In this document: in pieces, positions 63,475 through 64,000 of the stretch | Layout of the letters: each line of letters begins with the position of its first letter | Position numbering within the stretch: the first letter of the stretch is position 1 | NCBI GenBank assembly: GCA_021613535.1 | Contig: CP075497.1 | Coordinates: 10,726,001-10,790,000 of the forward strand | From: Adineta vaga | Lineage: Eukaryota; Rotifera | Length of the DNA stretch: 64,000 nt | Direction of reading: 5' to 3' | The notes under the pieces: generated by a model | The model's input: only the letters and a program-made list of their open reading frames with translations | Told to the model about the DNA's origin: nothing | The model's database searches: none | Position numbers and translations under genes: made by a program

Positions 63475-64000
63475 TTTATTTTCATCTTATTGACAAGATA
63501 AACTAACTTTTTCCTTCTCCTCTTTATCCCTTGTATGTATTGATAAAAGTAACTTTTTTTTTTCAACGATTGATTTACTTATTTCAGCGATTAGTTCTAG
63601 TAAATGTAGATGAATATCTTCTGTTTTCTTTTCAGAATTTACCAACTATCCCATCAAAACAATAATTGACAGAACATTATTATTGACCAAGAGAATTTTT
63701 TTTATCTTAATTGATCATACGCATGATTAATTTTTATGATAGTTATGTAGACCATATGGCTGCTCGAGTTTGACTACACTTTAAACATAAGATCAAAACA
63801 GTTGATCGAATACATTTTGTCTTATTCATTCATCATTTCTAAGTGTTTCATAGATCAAGACAAGACTGATATCTGACCAAATGATGCGAAACATTTCTAT
63901 TCATAGGAGAATTCTGAATCTTTCTCTTTTTTGTTTCACACGAGAGAATAAATTTAGACGACTTTTGATGATATCATCTGCTTTCGATTACGTGTAAAGA
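63475..64000. other. Non-coding region at the window end
   Basis: Contains the OCIA gene 3' UTR. No coding exon or repeat was recognised before the edge. Confidence 0.5.

Overview
The window looks like animal nuclear DNA, most likely from a bdelloid rotifer. It is AT-rich and gene-dense. Introns are short (mostly 45-70 nt) with GT...AG ends. Conserved bilaterian genes (CREBRF, hnRNP K, rotatin, WWOX, SorLA, SCAPER, exportin-5, AFF, FoxF) sit next to families known to be expanded in bdelloids: an exostosin-like transferase and a decayed F-box-type gene. The organism call is inference from composition and gene content. I saw no bacterial operons, CRISPR arrays, rRNA, tRNA or intact transposons.

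Layout. 1-2.6 kb: CREBRF (+). 4.1-9 kb: an ankyrin-repeat gene, a three-KH hnRNP K and a membrane-anchored exostosin-like protein, all on minus. 9.3-17.6 kb: rotatin (-). 18-20.3 kb: PFDN2 and WWOX in close tandem (+). 20.6-24.4 kb: a large RS-rich protein (+). 25.1-30.2 kb: a SorLA-type receptor (-). 31.6-32.5 kb: F-box-family pseudogene (-). 33.5-43.5 kb: SCAPER and exportin-5 (-). 43.5-46.8 kb: a long non-coding spacer holding a hairpin. 46.8-50.2 kb: AF4/FMR2-family gene (+). 51.6-54.9 kb: SERF, MPV17L2-like and FBXW9-like (+). 57.6-59.4 kb: FoxF forkhead (+), behind a 2.7-kb spacer. 60-61.6 kb: two tandem EF-hand genes (-). 62.2-63.5 kb: MRGBP/Eaf7 and an OCIA-domain gene (+).

I rebuilt exon-intron structures by hand. 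For CREBRF, the ankyrin gene, hnRNP K, the exostosin-like gene, WWOX, the RS gene, SERF, MPV17L2-like, FoxF, one EF-hand gene and MRGBP, the chosen exons sum to a whole number of codons with no internal stop. Larger genes (rotatin, SorLA, SCAPER, XPO5, AFF) were recognised exon by exon, and not every junction was fixed.

The genes do not form one pathway; most are housekeeping or developmental genes. Points worth a second look are operon-like same-strand pairs with splice acceptors close before the start codon, a WWOX whose second WW domain has decayed, a compact SorLA, a possible 41-nt intron or frameshift in the exostosin-like gene, and a pre-miRNA-like hairpin at 45608-45679. I found no clearly new multi-gene system.
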